A DNA stretch of 31,095 nucleotides from a virus, in the IMG/VR virus record IMGVR_UViG_3300025423_000063, positions 1-31,095 of that record; one strand, 5' to 3'. Below are positions 17,939 through 25,342 of the stretch, in pieces. The position numbers were made by a program, and so were the translations under genes. Position 1 is the first letter of the stretch, and each line of letters opens with the position of its first letter. Under the pieces are notes generated by a model. The model was not told where the DNA came from. It made no database searches and saw nothing but the letters and a program-made list of their open reading frames with translations.

Positions 17939-18503
17939 TTACAAACAATGTATTAAATTGTTGCACGAAGTCTGCAACGTATATTGGACGAAGAAGGTTA
18001 ATATTTCTCTTTGCTTCATTCTTCTCATTCTCATCATCCCAAATGCTCTTGGCAACCCAACCTGACTTCTCTTCTGCACTCAACGAATCATAAGTCTCTG
18101 GTGACATGGTATAATTGAAACCATTGATATATTCCTGTGAGTCACTATCCAATCCCTTATAATAGTAATAAGCAATAGAAGAAGGGATCAAAGTTGATGT
18201 TAATTTATATGCAGGGGTATTGTACTTATCTTCGAGATAAGCAGTAAAATCAGAAGGTGACATTACCCAATCGTAGTAGGGATCAATGATGTTATTTGCA
18301 AGATAAATTACCCAATCAAGAGAAGAATCACTATATTGATTGTATGCAATCACATCAGCTCTTTCACCTTCCAACACAGTATAGCTATAGAACTTCGTAT
18401 AGTCAGAAAGATAGTCATTAATTAATACAGCACGTGCTAAAATAAAATTAGCTTTTACGTTGTTGTATTTAATATAAGGATAATAATTGAAAATTGATGA
18501 CAT
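17931..18503 (-). CDS. 53: baseplate wedge subunit gp53
   Basis: The 190-residue protein resembles T4 gp53, the wedge subunit that clamps gp6, gp7 and gp25 together. It has FNYYPYIKYNNVKANFILAR near the start, TVLEGERADVIAYNQYSDSS (about 43-62) and the LysM-like LDWVIYLANNIIDPYYDWVM (about 63-82) that is diagnostic for the family. The length matches T4 gp53 (196). It lies 4 nt after gp48 and overlaps the hub gene by 8 nt, an arrangement that keeps these early-assembling parts together. Confidence 0.88.
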   Translation of the reverse strand: MSSIFNYYPYIKYNNVKANFILARAVLINDYLSDYTKFYSYTVLEGERADVIAYNQYSDSSLDWVIYLANNIIDPYYDWVMSPSDFTAYLEDKYNTPAYKLTSTLIPSSIAYYYYKGLDSDSQEYINGFNYTMSPETYDSLSAEEKSGWVAKSIWDDENEKNEAKRNINLLRPIYVADFVQQFNTLFVNG

Positions 18504-18508
18504 TTAAT

Positions 18509-19315
18509 TTAACTCGAACCTGAAGTTGTGAAATCATCTCTGGTGAGAATATCAATTTCTTGAAACGACATTGAAAGGTCTATAGAAATAGGATTACCAT
18601 CTCTATAGAAAGAAATGCCACCACCCGAAGCATTATTTACTTTCATGGATGTGATGAAAGAGTCTCTAACTTTAGGTAGAGTAGAATTGTTTACTGCACC
18701 AACTTGGAAATCAACGGTAGCAAGATATGGATACTCTAAAGCAAATCCTGATCCTGTAATTTGAGGATGCATGTACATCTTTACTGTTTTAATTATTTGA
18801 TTAATAGTTTGAGCTTCTTCTTGACTCGTAGCTGATAGCTTCCAATCAAATTGAAAATGTCTTAACTGTACGCCATCAAACACTGTTGTCAAGTGAGGGT
18901 TTCTGACAACACCTGCTTGAGATGATATATACTTAGCAACACCTGTATCTGATATGCCTGGTACTAAAGCTGCCATTTGCAATGCAGTTAAATTCATCTG
19001 CTTTGTTATGTCCATACCAGCTTTAAATGTCTTATTAATCATTTCACCTGTAGTTGCACCAGCTGCCATCTGATCTGAGATAGCTTTCAATGATGCTGCT
19101 GCACCTGGAATTAAACCCATGCTAGTTGAACTGACGGACATATTGTAGTCATCCAACAATTGAGTAGGCAAAGGTAATCTTATTACTTTTTGAGTGGTTA
19201 AGTTACTGGCAGATCCTGGGCTATTGCGACTGTATTTTCTCAGAGAAACTCTAGAATAATACAATGGCACTTCTGCAGGGTAAGCAAATAAGAATTGATC
19301 TTTGGTATCAGGCAT
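18509..19315 (-). CDS. 48: tail tube cap / baseplate protein gp48
   Basis: The 268-residue product matches the gp48 family of marine T4-like phages, which caps the hub and starts tail tube polymerisation. Seen features: RLPLPTQLLDDYNMSVSSTS (about 46-65), an Ala/Gly-rich helical middle, then RNPHLTTVFDGVQLRHFQFD and WKLSATSQEEAQTINQIIKT with KMYMHPQ (about 135-185), and a final strand region (PISIDLSMSFQEIDILTRDD). The conserved pattern of a tube-fold strand followed by an I-I-x-x-x-K-x-x-M-H-P helix is typical. It is the first gene of the minus-strand baseplate operon, with a GGGAG ribosome site and a late-type TATAAATA box 25 nt upstream of the start codon. Confidence 0.82.
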   Translation of the reverse strand: MPDTKDQFLFAYPAEVPLYYSRVSLRKYSRNSPGSASNLTTQKVIRLPLPTQLLDDYNMSVSSTSMGLIPGAAASLKAISDQMAAGATTGEMINKTFKAGMDITKQMNLTALQMAALVPGISDTGVAKYISSQAGVVRNPHLTTVFDGVQLRHFQFDWKLSATSQEEAQTINQIIKTVKMYMHPQITGSGFALEYPYLATVDFQVGAVNNSTLPKVRDSFITSMKVNNASGGGISFYRDGNPISIDLSMSFQEIDILTRDDFTTSGSS

Positions 19316-19325
19316 TGGGACTCCC

Positions 19326-19333
19326 TATAAATA
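19326..19333 (+). promoter_or_regulatory. late-type promoter box for the gp4-tape measure operon
   Basis: An exact TATAAATA, the T4 late promoter -10 element recognised by gp55-RNA polymerase, lies 27 nt upstream of the gp4 start codon in the 45-nt gap between divergent operons. A gp33 co-activator gene is present in the window, which supports late transcription of the T4 type. Confidence 0.75.
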
Positions 19334-19339
19334 CTTATA

Positions 19340-19347
19340 TATTTATA
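19340..19347 (-). promoter_or_regulatory. late-type promoter box for the baseplate operon
   Basis: Read on the minus strand this is an exact TATAAATA, 25 nt before the gp48 start codon. It is arranged back to back with the plus-strand box and only 6 nt separate the two. All minus-strand baseplate genes down to the left edge follow with minimal gaps, so this box is probably their main promoter. Confidence 0.75.
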
Positions 19348-19360
19348 CGAAAAAAATAAG

Positions 19361-19804
19361 ATGGCATATAGAGGCAAGTTCAAACCACACAATCCCCAGA
19401 AGTATGTAGGTAATGTTGAGAACATAACCTATAGAAGTCTTTGGGAATTGAGATTCATGAGACATTTGGATTCACATCCTCAGGTGCTTCAATGGGCATC
19501 TGAAGAATTGGTGATTCCTTATTATAGTCCTGTAGATAAAAAGATGCATCGTTACTTTCCAGACTTTTGGGTGAAGGCAATGACTGCAGAAAACAAAATA
19601 AATACTATGGTAATAGAGATCAAACCTGCAATTCAAACTGTGCAACCAGTAAAAAAACAAAAGACCACAAGAAGATACATTGGTGAGTTAAAGACATACG
19701 GTGTTAATACTGCTAAGTGGGAAGCTGCTGTCAAATACTGCACAGAAAAGAACTGGGAGTTTAAAGTGCTAACAGAACGCGAATTAGGTTTAGGAAAGTT
19801 TTAA
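19361..19804 (+). CDS. 4: head completion protein gp4
   Basis: The 147-residue protein matches T4 gp4 (also called gp50/65), needed to finish DNA-filled heads before tail joining. It has a PD-(D/E)XK/TnsA-like nuclease pattern: YRSLWELRFMRHLD with Glu near 29, HRYFPDFWVKAM with Asp near 68, and VIEIKPAIQTVQPVKKQKTT with Glu and Lys near 86 and 88. SEELVIPYYSPVDKKMHRYF is strongly conserved in the family. Length is standard (T4: 150). First gene of the plus-strand late operon, directly after the late-type box. Confidence 0.92.
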   Translation: MAYRGKFKPHNPQKYVGNVENITYRSLWELRFMRHLDSHPQVLQWASEELVIPYYSPVDKKMHRYFPDFWVKAMTAENKINTMVIEIKPAIQTVQPVKKQKTTRRYIGELKTYGVNTAKWEAAVKYCTEKNWEFKVLTERELGLGKF

Positions 19805-19807
19805 TAA

Positions 19808-20401
19808 ATGCCAATATTTCTCGATGCTCTTGAAAAAGGTAGAACTACACGCATTTATTCCAAACAGGATAGACTTGCAACTGATTGGTTGCGTGATAAG
19901 GCTCAAGAAGTTAAGCACGTCAATCCAAATTCATTCATTAAAGCACATACAGATTTAAATAGAGCTAAGATTAGACCAGGATCACTTTACCTTTTCAATT
20001 ATGATCCAAAGACAAAAGAAGATCTTCCTTACTACGATAGATTCCCTATTGTATTTCCTTTTAAAGGTGATACAGAAGGATTCTTAGGGATGAATCTACA
20101 TTACCTCCCTCCTGTGTATAGAGCAAAGTTAATGGATGCTCTCTATCCTTTGGTAACAAATCAAAAATATGATGATACGACTCGCATCAAAGCATCATAT
20201 GCTTTACTTAATTCTTCTTCCAAATATAAATATTTTGTCCCTTGTATAAAGAGATATTTGTACAGTCACGTGAGAAGTAAGTTTCTTCTAGTACCTGCAA
20301 ATGAGTGGGATACTGCAATGTTTCTTCCACTTCAGAGATTTGTTAAAAAAGGTGACAACTATGTTTATTCAGAGTCAAGAAAGATAATAAATGGCCTTTA
20401 A
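19808..20401 (+). CDS. conserved T4-like phage protein of unknown function
   Basis: The 197-residue protein sits 3 nt after gp4 and overlaps the tail-tube-like gene by 11 nt. I recognise the pattern PGSLYLFNYDPKTKEDLPYY followed by DRFPIVFPF and GFLGMNLHYLPPVYRAKLMD from conserved hypothetical proteins of T4-like phages, but know no assigned function. It is soluble, basic and has many aromatic residues, with no signal or membrane segment. Its place between a head completion gene and tail genes suggests a role in head finishing or tail assembly. In T4 the neighbour of gene 4 is gene 2 (DNA end protector), but I see no clear sequence support for calling it gp2. Confidence 0.7.
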   Translation: MPIFLDALEKGRTTRIYSKQDRLATDWLRDKAQEVKHVNPNSFIKAHTDLNRAKIRPGSLYLFNYDPKTKEDLPYYDRFPIVFPFKGDTEGFLGMNLHYLPPVYRAKLMDALYPLVTNQKYDDTTRIKASYALLNSSSKYKYFVPCIKRYLYSHVRSKFLLVPANEWDTAMFLPLQRFVKKGDNYVYSESRKIINGL

Positions 20402-21137
20402 CATTACCGAACTACAAGGTGCAATTAACGCACATGGTGGGCTTTCTAAGGCTTCGAAGTTTTATGTTAATATAACACCTCCTTCATCATTGAGTGGTTT
20501 AATTGACCAAAGCTTCTGGATGCTTTGCGAATCAGCAATGCTTCCTGGTCTTTCTATTCAGGCTGATGATTTTAAGCAGTGGGGTTATGGTGGTTCTGAA
20601 AAGAGACCACATGCAATGAACTTTCAAGAATTACAAGTTAACTTCTTTAGTGATGTAGATGGTGCTGTATTCAAGTTCTTCCATCAATGGTTTCAAACTA
20701 TATACAACTTCGACAACTCAACTAATCCTAATGGTGAAGTAAACGGTCTTATGATTAACAATTGGGCATACCCAAATGAATATCAGGGAACAGTAGAAAT
20801 CATTCATATGGATGGGTTTAGTGATGGATACAATAGCACGACACCTGCATCAGATGAAGAAAACACTGTAATTAAATATACACTAAACAAAGCATTTCCT
20901 ATATCGATGACAGACATCCAAGTTGATTGGAGCATGGCTGATCAGTTGGTAAGAATACCTGTAACATTTGCATATAAAAATTGGTCTGCTACTACAATGG
21001 CTGCAAGTGATGTTACTGCAAGATCTCAATCTAGAATGAATTCAATATCAACTACACAAACTAGAGTTGACCAAGAAATTCAAGACGTCACCTCTCAGGT
21101 GATTACAAACGGTTCACAAAACAACCTTAATTATTAA
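20391..21137 (+). CDS. tail tube-fold protein (gp54/gp19-like)
   Basis: The 248-residue protein has the phage tail tube pattern. FWMLCESAMLPGLSIQADDF (about 42-61) is the typical C-E-x-A-x-L-P-G strand, followed by RPHAMNFQELQVNFFSDVDG and a helix, FKFFHQWFQTIYNFD (about 93-107). Later come EYQGTVEIIHMDG and KAFPISMTDIQVDWSMADQL, then VRIPVTFAYKNW, the closing strands of the fold. The C-terminal 50 residues are Ser/Thr/Gln-rich. In T4 such proteins are gp19 (tube), gp54 (tube initiator) and gp48 (cap). A single copy beside baseplate and tape-measure genes argues for gp54 or a related initiator, but the family members cannot be separated by eye. Confidence 0.75.
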   Translation: MAFNITELQGAINAHGGLSKASKFYVNITPPSSLSGLIDQSFWMLCESAMLPGLSIQADDFKQWGYGGSEKRPHAMNFQELQVNFFSDVDGAVFKFFHQWFQTIYNFDNSTNPNGEVNGLMINNWAYPNEYQGTVEIIHMDGFSDGYNSTTPASDEENTVIKYTLNKAFPISMTDIQVDWSMADQLVRIPVTFAYKNWSATTMAASDVTARSQSRMNSISTTQTRVDQEIQDVTSQVITNGSQNNLNY

Positions 21138-21160
21138 TGAAACTATAAGGATCCTATATT

Positions 21161-21859
21161 ATGGCATTACCAAAAATTAAACACCCTACTTACCCAGTAA
21201 CAATTCCTTCTTCTAAGAAGAAGATTACTTTAAGACCATTTACGGTTCAAGAAGAAAAGCTATTGTTTATGGCTAAGTCTTCTGAAGCCTCTGATGATAT
21301 TCTTTCTGCAGTTAAACAAATTATTCAAAATTGTATTACTGAGAAGGTAGATGTTGATAAACTTGCTACGTTTGACATTGAGTATTTGTTTATTAAGTTA
21401 AGATCAAAATCAGTTGGTGAAGTTGTTGATCTTGAATACAACGATCCTGATACCAAGGAAACTATCAAGTTTCAAGTTAACTTGGATGATATTGAGATTA
21501 AGAACCATCCTGACCATTCTAACAAGATTATCGTTCAGGGTGACATTGGTATGGTAATGAGATATCCAACGTTGGAAGAGATCAAATCTATTGATAGAAA
21601 CAAAGGTGATGATACGAATGCAATCTTTGATGTGTTGTATGCGTGTATCGAAAAGATCTTTGATGATGACAAAGTCTATACTGATTTTTCGAGAGAAGAG
21701 TTGCTAGATTTTATCAACACTCTACCAATGGACTCCATGGAGAAGGTAAAAACCTTCTTCAATACCATGCCATCCGTAGAACACACTGTGAAGCTAAAGA
21801 ATAAGCAAGGTGATACAAGAGAAGTTGTGCTAAAAGGAATTAATAGTTTTTTTACGTAA
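21161..21859 (+). CDS. 26: baseplate hub subunit / tail assembly chaperone gp26
   Basis: The 232-residue protein belongs to the T4 gp26 base-plate family. Seen features: PTYPVTIPSSKKKITLRPFT, VQEEKLLFMAKSSE (about 20-42), ATFDIEYLFIKLRSKSVGEV with VDLEYNDPDTKETIKF (about 68-105) and KIIVQGDIGMVMRYPTLEEI (about 125-145). In T4 it is followed by gene 51; the pair resembles the G/GT tail chaperones of lambda in position before the tape measure. The ribosome site is the AGGA of ATAAGGATCC. The last codons run AGT TTT TTT ACG TAA, and a likely -1 frameshift site is described separately. The stop overlaps the next start as TAATG. Confidence 0.87.
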   Translation: MALPKIKHPTYPVTIPSSKKKITLRPFTVQEEKLLFMAKSSEASDDILSAVKQIIQNCITEKVDVDKLATFDIEYLFIKLRSKSVGEVVDLEYNDPDTKETIKFQVNLDDIEIKNHPDHSNKIIVQGDIGMVMRYPTLEEIKSIDRNKGDDTNAIFDVLYACIEKIFDDDKVYTDFSREELLDFINTLPMDSMEKVKTFFNTMPSVEHTVKLKNKQGDTREVVLKGINSFFT

Positions 21860-21884
21860 TGACCGGATATAGTAATATCTCGGT
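21847..21884 (+). promoter_or_regulatory. predicted -1 ribosomal frameshift site between gp26 and gp51-like ORF
   Basis: A run of seven T (21847-21853) gives the slippery heptamer T TTT TTT in the gp26 frame, codons 230-231. An 8-nt spacer follows, ACGTAATG, containing the gp26 stop and the downstream ATG. Then comes a hairpin: ACCG and GATAT (21862-21870), loop AGTA, ATATC, one bulged T, CGGT (21875-21884), 9 base pairs in all. Slipping back one base leads in frame into the 60-codon ORF, giving a fusion of about 293 residues. Slippery site, spacer length and stimulatory stem all match the standard pattern. Function is inferred by analogy to lambda G/GT; ordinary TAATG re-initiation remains possible. 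Confidence 0.65.
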
Positions 21885-22041
21885 CTATTATCAAACTCTT
21901 TTTTCTTTGGTACAACATCATAAATATTCTTTGACAGAAGTATATAATATGTACCCCTACGAGAGAGACTTATTTGTGGAACTATTGACACAATATCTGA
22001 AACAAGTAGAAGAAGAAAACAAGAAGAGACAAAATGGCTAG
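21859..22041 (+). CDS. 51: gp51-like small tail assembly chaperone ORF
   Basis: This ORF of 60 codons overlaps the gp26 stop (TAATG) and the tape measure start (8 nt). The product is rich in aromatic residues at the start (YSNISVYYQTLFSLV) and ends in YPYERDLFVELLTQYLKQVE followed by EENKKRQNG, a charged helix. That recalls the GT-type C-terminal domain of tail assembly chaperones. Order 26, small gene, tape measure fits T4 26-51-...-29 and lambda G-T-H. It could be made alone by re-initiation or as a C-terminal extension of gp26 by frameshift. Equivalence to gp51 rests on position and size, since short sequences of this class diverge quickly. Confidence 0.7.
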   Translation: MTGYSNISVYYQTLFSLVQHHKYSLTEVYNMYPYERDLFVELLTQYLKQVEEENKKRQNG

Positions 22042-24178
22042 TATTAGTTCTATCACATCGAAGTTGGCCAAAGGTACTGCTAAGGCAGCTTACAACGTAG
22101 CTGGCAGTGTTTTGCAAGCAGGTGCACTTGGAATAGAGAGTGAGCTAGGGCTACATGGCTTTGGTATTGTACAAGGCGTACAGGGTGCTTTCAGCGGAGG
22201 TGGCAGTAAAGGTGGTGGAAGACCTACAGCAGGAGGCACAGTTCCTGCTGGTCCAAGTAGTAATATGGAAGGATTGCTGAACCAGTTAATTACAGTAAGC
22301 AATGCTATTCTTGAAGCTACAAAAGACAATGCTACTGCAATTAGTGATGTATCGGAAGCTATTAATAAACAAACAGCATTCCTCGGTGGGGATCTTAGAC
22401 AGATAGAAGATACATTAAAGCAGATAGCAGCTTCTATTGGTGGTATGGGCGGCGGTGGCGGTGGCGGTGATGAAGGTGAGAAAGAACAACCAGGATGGTT
22501 GACTGCACTTGAAACAATTGGTCTTGGTTTAGCTGCATCTCTTGGTGCCATTGTAGGTTTCCTAAAAGGTTACCTTAGACCACTAGAAGAATTTGGAATA
22601 CTTTTGGGTAAAGCATTTTCATCTTTGTTTGAAAAGCTAGGTGTTGTTTTTGAGGATGCAGTGAAGATGTTTAAATCATTCTTCTCTGGTGAAGGAGCAG
22701 CTGGTGAAATAGGTAAAGTGTTCACAGCTATTGGTGATGCGTTTACAGAATTCTTAAAGCCCATTGAAGAAGCATTGCAGCCTGTTGCTGAGATATTCTC
22801 AAAAGTATTTAAGTGGATTAGTGAAGTCGTAGGAACTGCAGGTGAATGGCTTGGCGCAGTAGGAAAGATGATGCCTTTCCTTGAGGATATGGTTAAAGTA
22901 TTTTCGCTTGCATTAAAGTGGCTTGAACCTATTGGTTGGATAGTGATGGGTATCCAAGCTGCATACGAAGGTATCACTGGTGCTATCGAGGGTTATAAGC
23001 AAGGTGGTATATGGGGTGCAATCAAAGGTGCATTGGAAGGATTGTTTGATGCGTTGATTGGTGGACCATTAGATATCATAAAAGATCTTATATCTTGGGT
23101 CTCGGAAAAATTAGGATTTAAAGAATTCTCTAAAATATTAGATTCATTTAGTTTCAGTGATCTATACAAGAAGCTCCTTGACACAGTAGGAGATGTTGTA
23201 TCAGGTACTGTTGACTATATGATAAAATTCTTCAAAGCAATACCAGGTGTTATTGCAGGTGTGTTTAGTTCTGTATGGGATTTCGTTAAAGCAATTCCAG
23301 GAAAAGCACTTGGCTACATTGGTGATGCAATTGGAGCAGTATCCAGCACTGTAAAGGGTTGGTGGGATAAGATGGTTGGTGGCTCAGGCTACAACCAAGG
23401 CCTCGATGCTAAAGAAGGTGAAGCATTACCTACTGTCAACGTACAAAGTAATAGATCACTTCAAGAATCAAAGAACGAACAAAACCAAGTATCGTCAGTA
23501 TCAGATCAAGGGACAATTGTTCAAAAAAGTACGTTTGGCAGCACTGCTGCTGGTGCATTGCTTACTGCCAAAGGTAAAGAGTCTGGTAGTTTCAATGCTG
23601 CAGAAGTTAAAACTTCTAACATGCAAACAGAAGACAATAGAGCAAATCCAACAACTACAACCATGACTGACTTCACTGGTCGTCGTATATCTGGTGGGTT
23701 ATTTGGCTCTGACACTTATGAAATTTATAAAGGTGGGCAAAAGATTGAAATGGGCAAGAAAGATTACTTTGCCGTTCAAGATCTTGTTGCTGCTGGTAAT
23801 ATTAAACAAGCAGCAGATATGGTTGATCAAATTCAAGCAGCTAATGCTAGAAAAGCAGCTAACCAAGGTTCAGTTGAGTTTGATGCTGCAGGCAATCCTG
23901 TGAGTGCAATGACACCACAGAATGTTAACTTTGCTGGTGTTCCTAATGCAACACCTCCTACGTTTAACCAACAATCAGCTCAGATGGCTGTATCTAATGG
24001 TGCTGCTGCTTCTGCTGCACCAGTTGTTGTGGTCAACAATTCTAGTGGTATTGGTCAACAAGCTGCACCTGCTGCTTCACCTCCACCTAGAACTTCAGGG
24101 GCAGTTTCCACTGCCCCTGCTTCTTCACATATTGATCGCGCATTGTATGGCGATACTTTTGGTGCTGGTGTATTTTAA
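22034..24178 (+). CDS. 29: tape measure protein (gp29-like)
   Basis: The 714-residue protein is long, helical and hydrophobic, with Ala/Gly-rich N-terminal sequence, a Gly8-type hinge near 135-145 (GGMGGGGGGGDEGEK) and several hydrophobic stretches (about 155-180 LGLGLAASLGAIVGFLKGYL, about 290-330 and about 390-440). This is the composition of tape measure proteins that set tail length and enter the host envelope. It directly follows the chaperone pair, the standard position. By the usual 0.15 nm per residue, 714 residues would suggest a tail of about 100-110 nm, T4-like. The C-terminal 180 residues are Ala/Pro/Gln-rich and polar. It ends tail to tail with gp32, overlapping its stop by 4 nt. 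Confidence 0.83.
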   Translation: MASISSITSKLAKGTAKAAYNVAGSVLQAGALGIESELGLHGFGIVQGVQGAFSGGGSKGGGRPTAGGTVPAGPSSNMEGLLNQLITVSNAILEATKDNATAISDVSEAINKQTAFLGGDLRQIEDTLKQIAASIGGMGGGGGGGDEGEKEQPGWLTALETIGLGLAASLGAIVGFLKGYLRPLEEFGILLGKAFSSLFEKLGVVFEDAVKMFKSFFSGEGAAGEIGKVFTAIGDAFTEFLKPIEEALQPVAEIFSKVFKWISEVVGTAGEWLGAVGKMMPFLEDMVKVFSLALKWLEPIGWIVMGIQAAYEGITGAIEGYKQGGIWGAIKGALEGLFDALIGGPLDIIKDLISWVSEKLGFKEFSKILDSFSFSDLYKKLLDTVGDVVSGTVDYMIKFFKAIPGVIAGVFSSVWDFVKAIPGKALGYIGDAIGAVSSTVKGWWDKMVGGSGYNQGLDAKEGEALPTVNVQSNRSLQESKNEQNQVSSVSDQGTIVQKSTFGSTAAGALLTAKGKESGSFNAAEVKTSNMQTEDNRANPTTTTMTDFTGRRISGGLFGSDTYEIYKGGQKIEMGKKDYFAVQDLVAAGNIKQAADMVDQIQAANARKAANQGSVEFDAAGNPVSAMTPQNVNFAGVPNATPPTFNQQSAQMAVSNGAAASAAPVVVVNNSSGIGQQAAPAASPPPRTSGAVSTAPASSHIDRALYGDTFGAGVF
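24096..24119. terminator. perfect 10-bp hairpin at the convergent tape measure/gp32 junction
   Basis: CAGGGGCAGT and ACTGCCCCTG form a perfect 10-bp stem around the 4-nt loop TTCC (GGAA, a GNRA loop, on the minus strand). It lies inside the last part of the tape measure gene and about 55 nt past the gp32 stop on the minus strand. There is no long T tract on either side. It most likely ends or protects the gp32 transcript, and could also act on the plus-strand message just before its end. It is the most GC-rich short segment in the neighbourhood. Confidence 0.6.
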
Positions 24179-25089
24179 TCCGTAGCCAGCTTCTTAAAGA
24201 AGCTGAGATCATCATCGTCATCTGCATCCCAAGGTGCAGTTGACTTAGGTGCTTCCTTTGCAGCAGCAGCCTTCTGAGGAACTGGGAAAGCTTCATCTTC
24301 ATCTACTTCACGACGTGAAGAGGTTGGAGTGAAGTCACCAGCAACACCAATTGCCTTTTCAAAACGAGTCTTCAACTCTTCATAAGACTTGAAGTGCTTA
24401 GGATCAACAAGTTCCTGAAGTGAGTGTTCAGAAGACCAAATCTTCTTCAACTCTGCATCATCTTCAGAGATAGCTTCTGGTGCATCAAACTCAGACTTGT
24501 CATAGTTACGATATCCATCGAGCTGACGAATCTTGAACTTGAAGTTAGCACCTTCCCAAAGATCAAAAGGATTAATTGCCTTCTCACCAGGAAACTGTGG
24601 ATGCATTGCTTCGTTAATCTTGTCGAAGATCTTCTTGCCGTACTTGAACAAGAATACCTGACCTTCGTTTTGAGGACGATTAGGATCCTTAACAACCAAG
24701 ATATTTGAGTAGTAAGAGAGACGGCGCTTCTGTTCACGAACAATCTTCTTGTTTGACTCAATACCAGAGTTCCACAACTTGGAGTTGTATTCGGAAACTG
24801 GATCTGGTTGATTAAGAGTAGTCAAGCTCTTTTCAATATACCATCCACCAGTACCCTTGAACCCATGATCCCAAATACGTACGAATGGAACATCTTCACC
24901 TGCAGGAGCAGGAAGAAAACGAATAACTGCATATCCGTTGCCTGCCTTATCAACATCAGGCTTCCAGAAGCGGTCATCATCAGTATTGCTTTGAGGGGTT
25001 GTTGGCTGATTGAGCTTGTTCAACTCAGTGGTAAGTTTATCAAAAGAAGACTTACGGTTTTGCTTAAGAGCATCGAAATTGGTAGTCAT
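24175..25089 (-). CDS. 32: single-stranded DNA-binding protein gp32
   Basis: The 304-residue protein matches T4 gp32, which coats single-stranded DNA and organises the replication fork. The N-terminus holds the basic RKSS motif (about 12-15) for cooperative binding. The core has AGNGYAVIRFLPAPAGEDVP and FVRIWDHGFKGTGGWYIEKS (about 49-90), then LSYYSNILVVKDPNRPQNEG and the GANFKFKIRQLDGYRNYDKS region (about 180-200). The tail is acidic (DADDDDDLSFF) as needed for recruiting partners such as gp59. It contains no Cys, so the T4-type zinc site is absent. The ribosome site is GGAG (ACGGAGAACACAC). Gene order 33-59-32 is that of T4. An upstream hairpin may be a translational operator. Confidence 0.93.
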   Translation of the reverse strand: MTTNFDALKQNRKSSFDKLTTELNKLNQPTTPQSNTDDDRFWKPDVDKAGNGYAVIRFLPAPAGEDVPFVRIWDHGFKGTGGWYIEKSLTTLNQPDPVSEYNSKLWNSGIESNKKIVREQKRRLSYYSNILVVKDPNRPQNEGQVFLFKYGKKIFDKINEAMHPQFPGEKAINPFDLWEGANFKFKIRQLDGYRNYDKSEFDAPEAISEDDAELKKIWSSEHSLQELVDPKHFKSYEELKTRFEKAIGVAGDFTPTSSRREVDEDEAFPVPQKAAAAKEAPKSTAPWDADDDDDLSFFKKLATD

Positions 25090-25122
25090 GTGTGTTCTCC
25101 GTTATATGACGTTGTATGTTTA

Positions 25123-25155
25123 TATGCGATGTATAGCATCAAGTGATGCTGCACA
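25123..25155 (-). promoter_or_regulatory. possible gp32 translational operator (leader hairpin)
   Basis: In the gp32 leader, 46-61 nt before the start codon, AGCATC and GATGCT pair around the 4-nt loop ACTT (25135-25150). The flanks TGTGC (25151-25155) and GCATA (25123-25127) can add five more pairs with one G-U. An A/T-rich, unstructured stretch then leads to the ribosome site. T4 gp32 represses its own translation through a structured element at a similar distance followed by unstructured RNA. The similarity of layout is suggestive only. Confidence 0.4.
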
Positions 25156-25156
25156 G

Positions 25157-25342
25157 TTATTTATCAAGAATTTGGAATGCCTCTTCCATTTCCTCATTAC
25201 TTATTATAGCAAGTGTTAAGTAATTTTGCAACTGCTGTTTGATTAGTTTCTTGTGCCAACCTTCATTATATAACATGTGTGTAATGTATTCATTCAAGGT
25301 TTCAAACTTAATGCCACATTCTGTGCAAGGAATAATGTTCAT
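25157..25342 (-). CDS. small zinc-finger protein
   Basis: The 61-residue protein starts with MNIIPCTECGIKFETLNEYI and continues THMLYNEGWHKK. Cys6, Cys9, His22 and His30 form a C-X2-C-X12-H-X7-H zinc-finger pattern; the rest is a helix. The start overlaps the gp59 stop (ATGA), so it is translated together with gp59, between the helicase loader and gp32. It may bind nucleic acid or modulate the replication proteins encoded beside it. I recognise no named homologue. Confidence 0.7.
   Translation of the reverse strand: MNIIPCTECGIKFETLNEYITHMLYNEGWHKKLIKQQLQNYLTLAIISNEEMEEAFQILDK

Noticed and set aside
20225-20232. Exact TATAAATA on the plus strand inside the 197-residue gene
   Set aside because: It lies within coding sequence, about 160 nt before the tail-tube-like gene. 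It could be an internal late promoter but AT-rich DNA gives such matches by chance and nothing else supports it.
22090-22551. Long Pro-rich minus-strand open frame opposite the tape measure gene
   Set aside because: The Pro runs are the reverse reading of Gly codons in the tape measure hinge, so it is a shadow.
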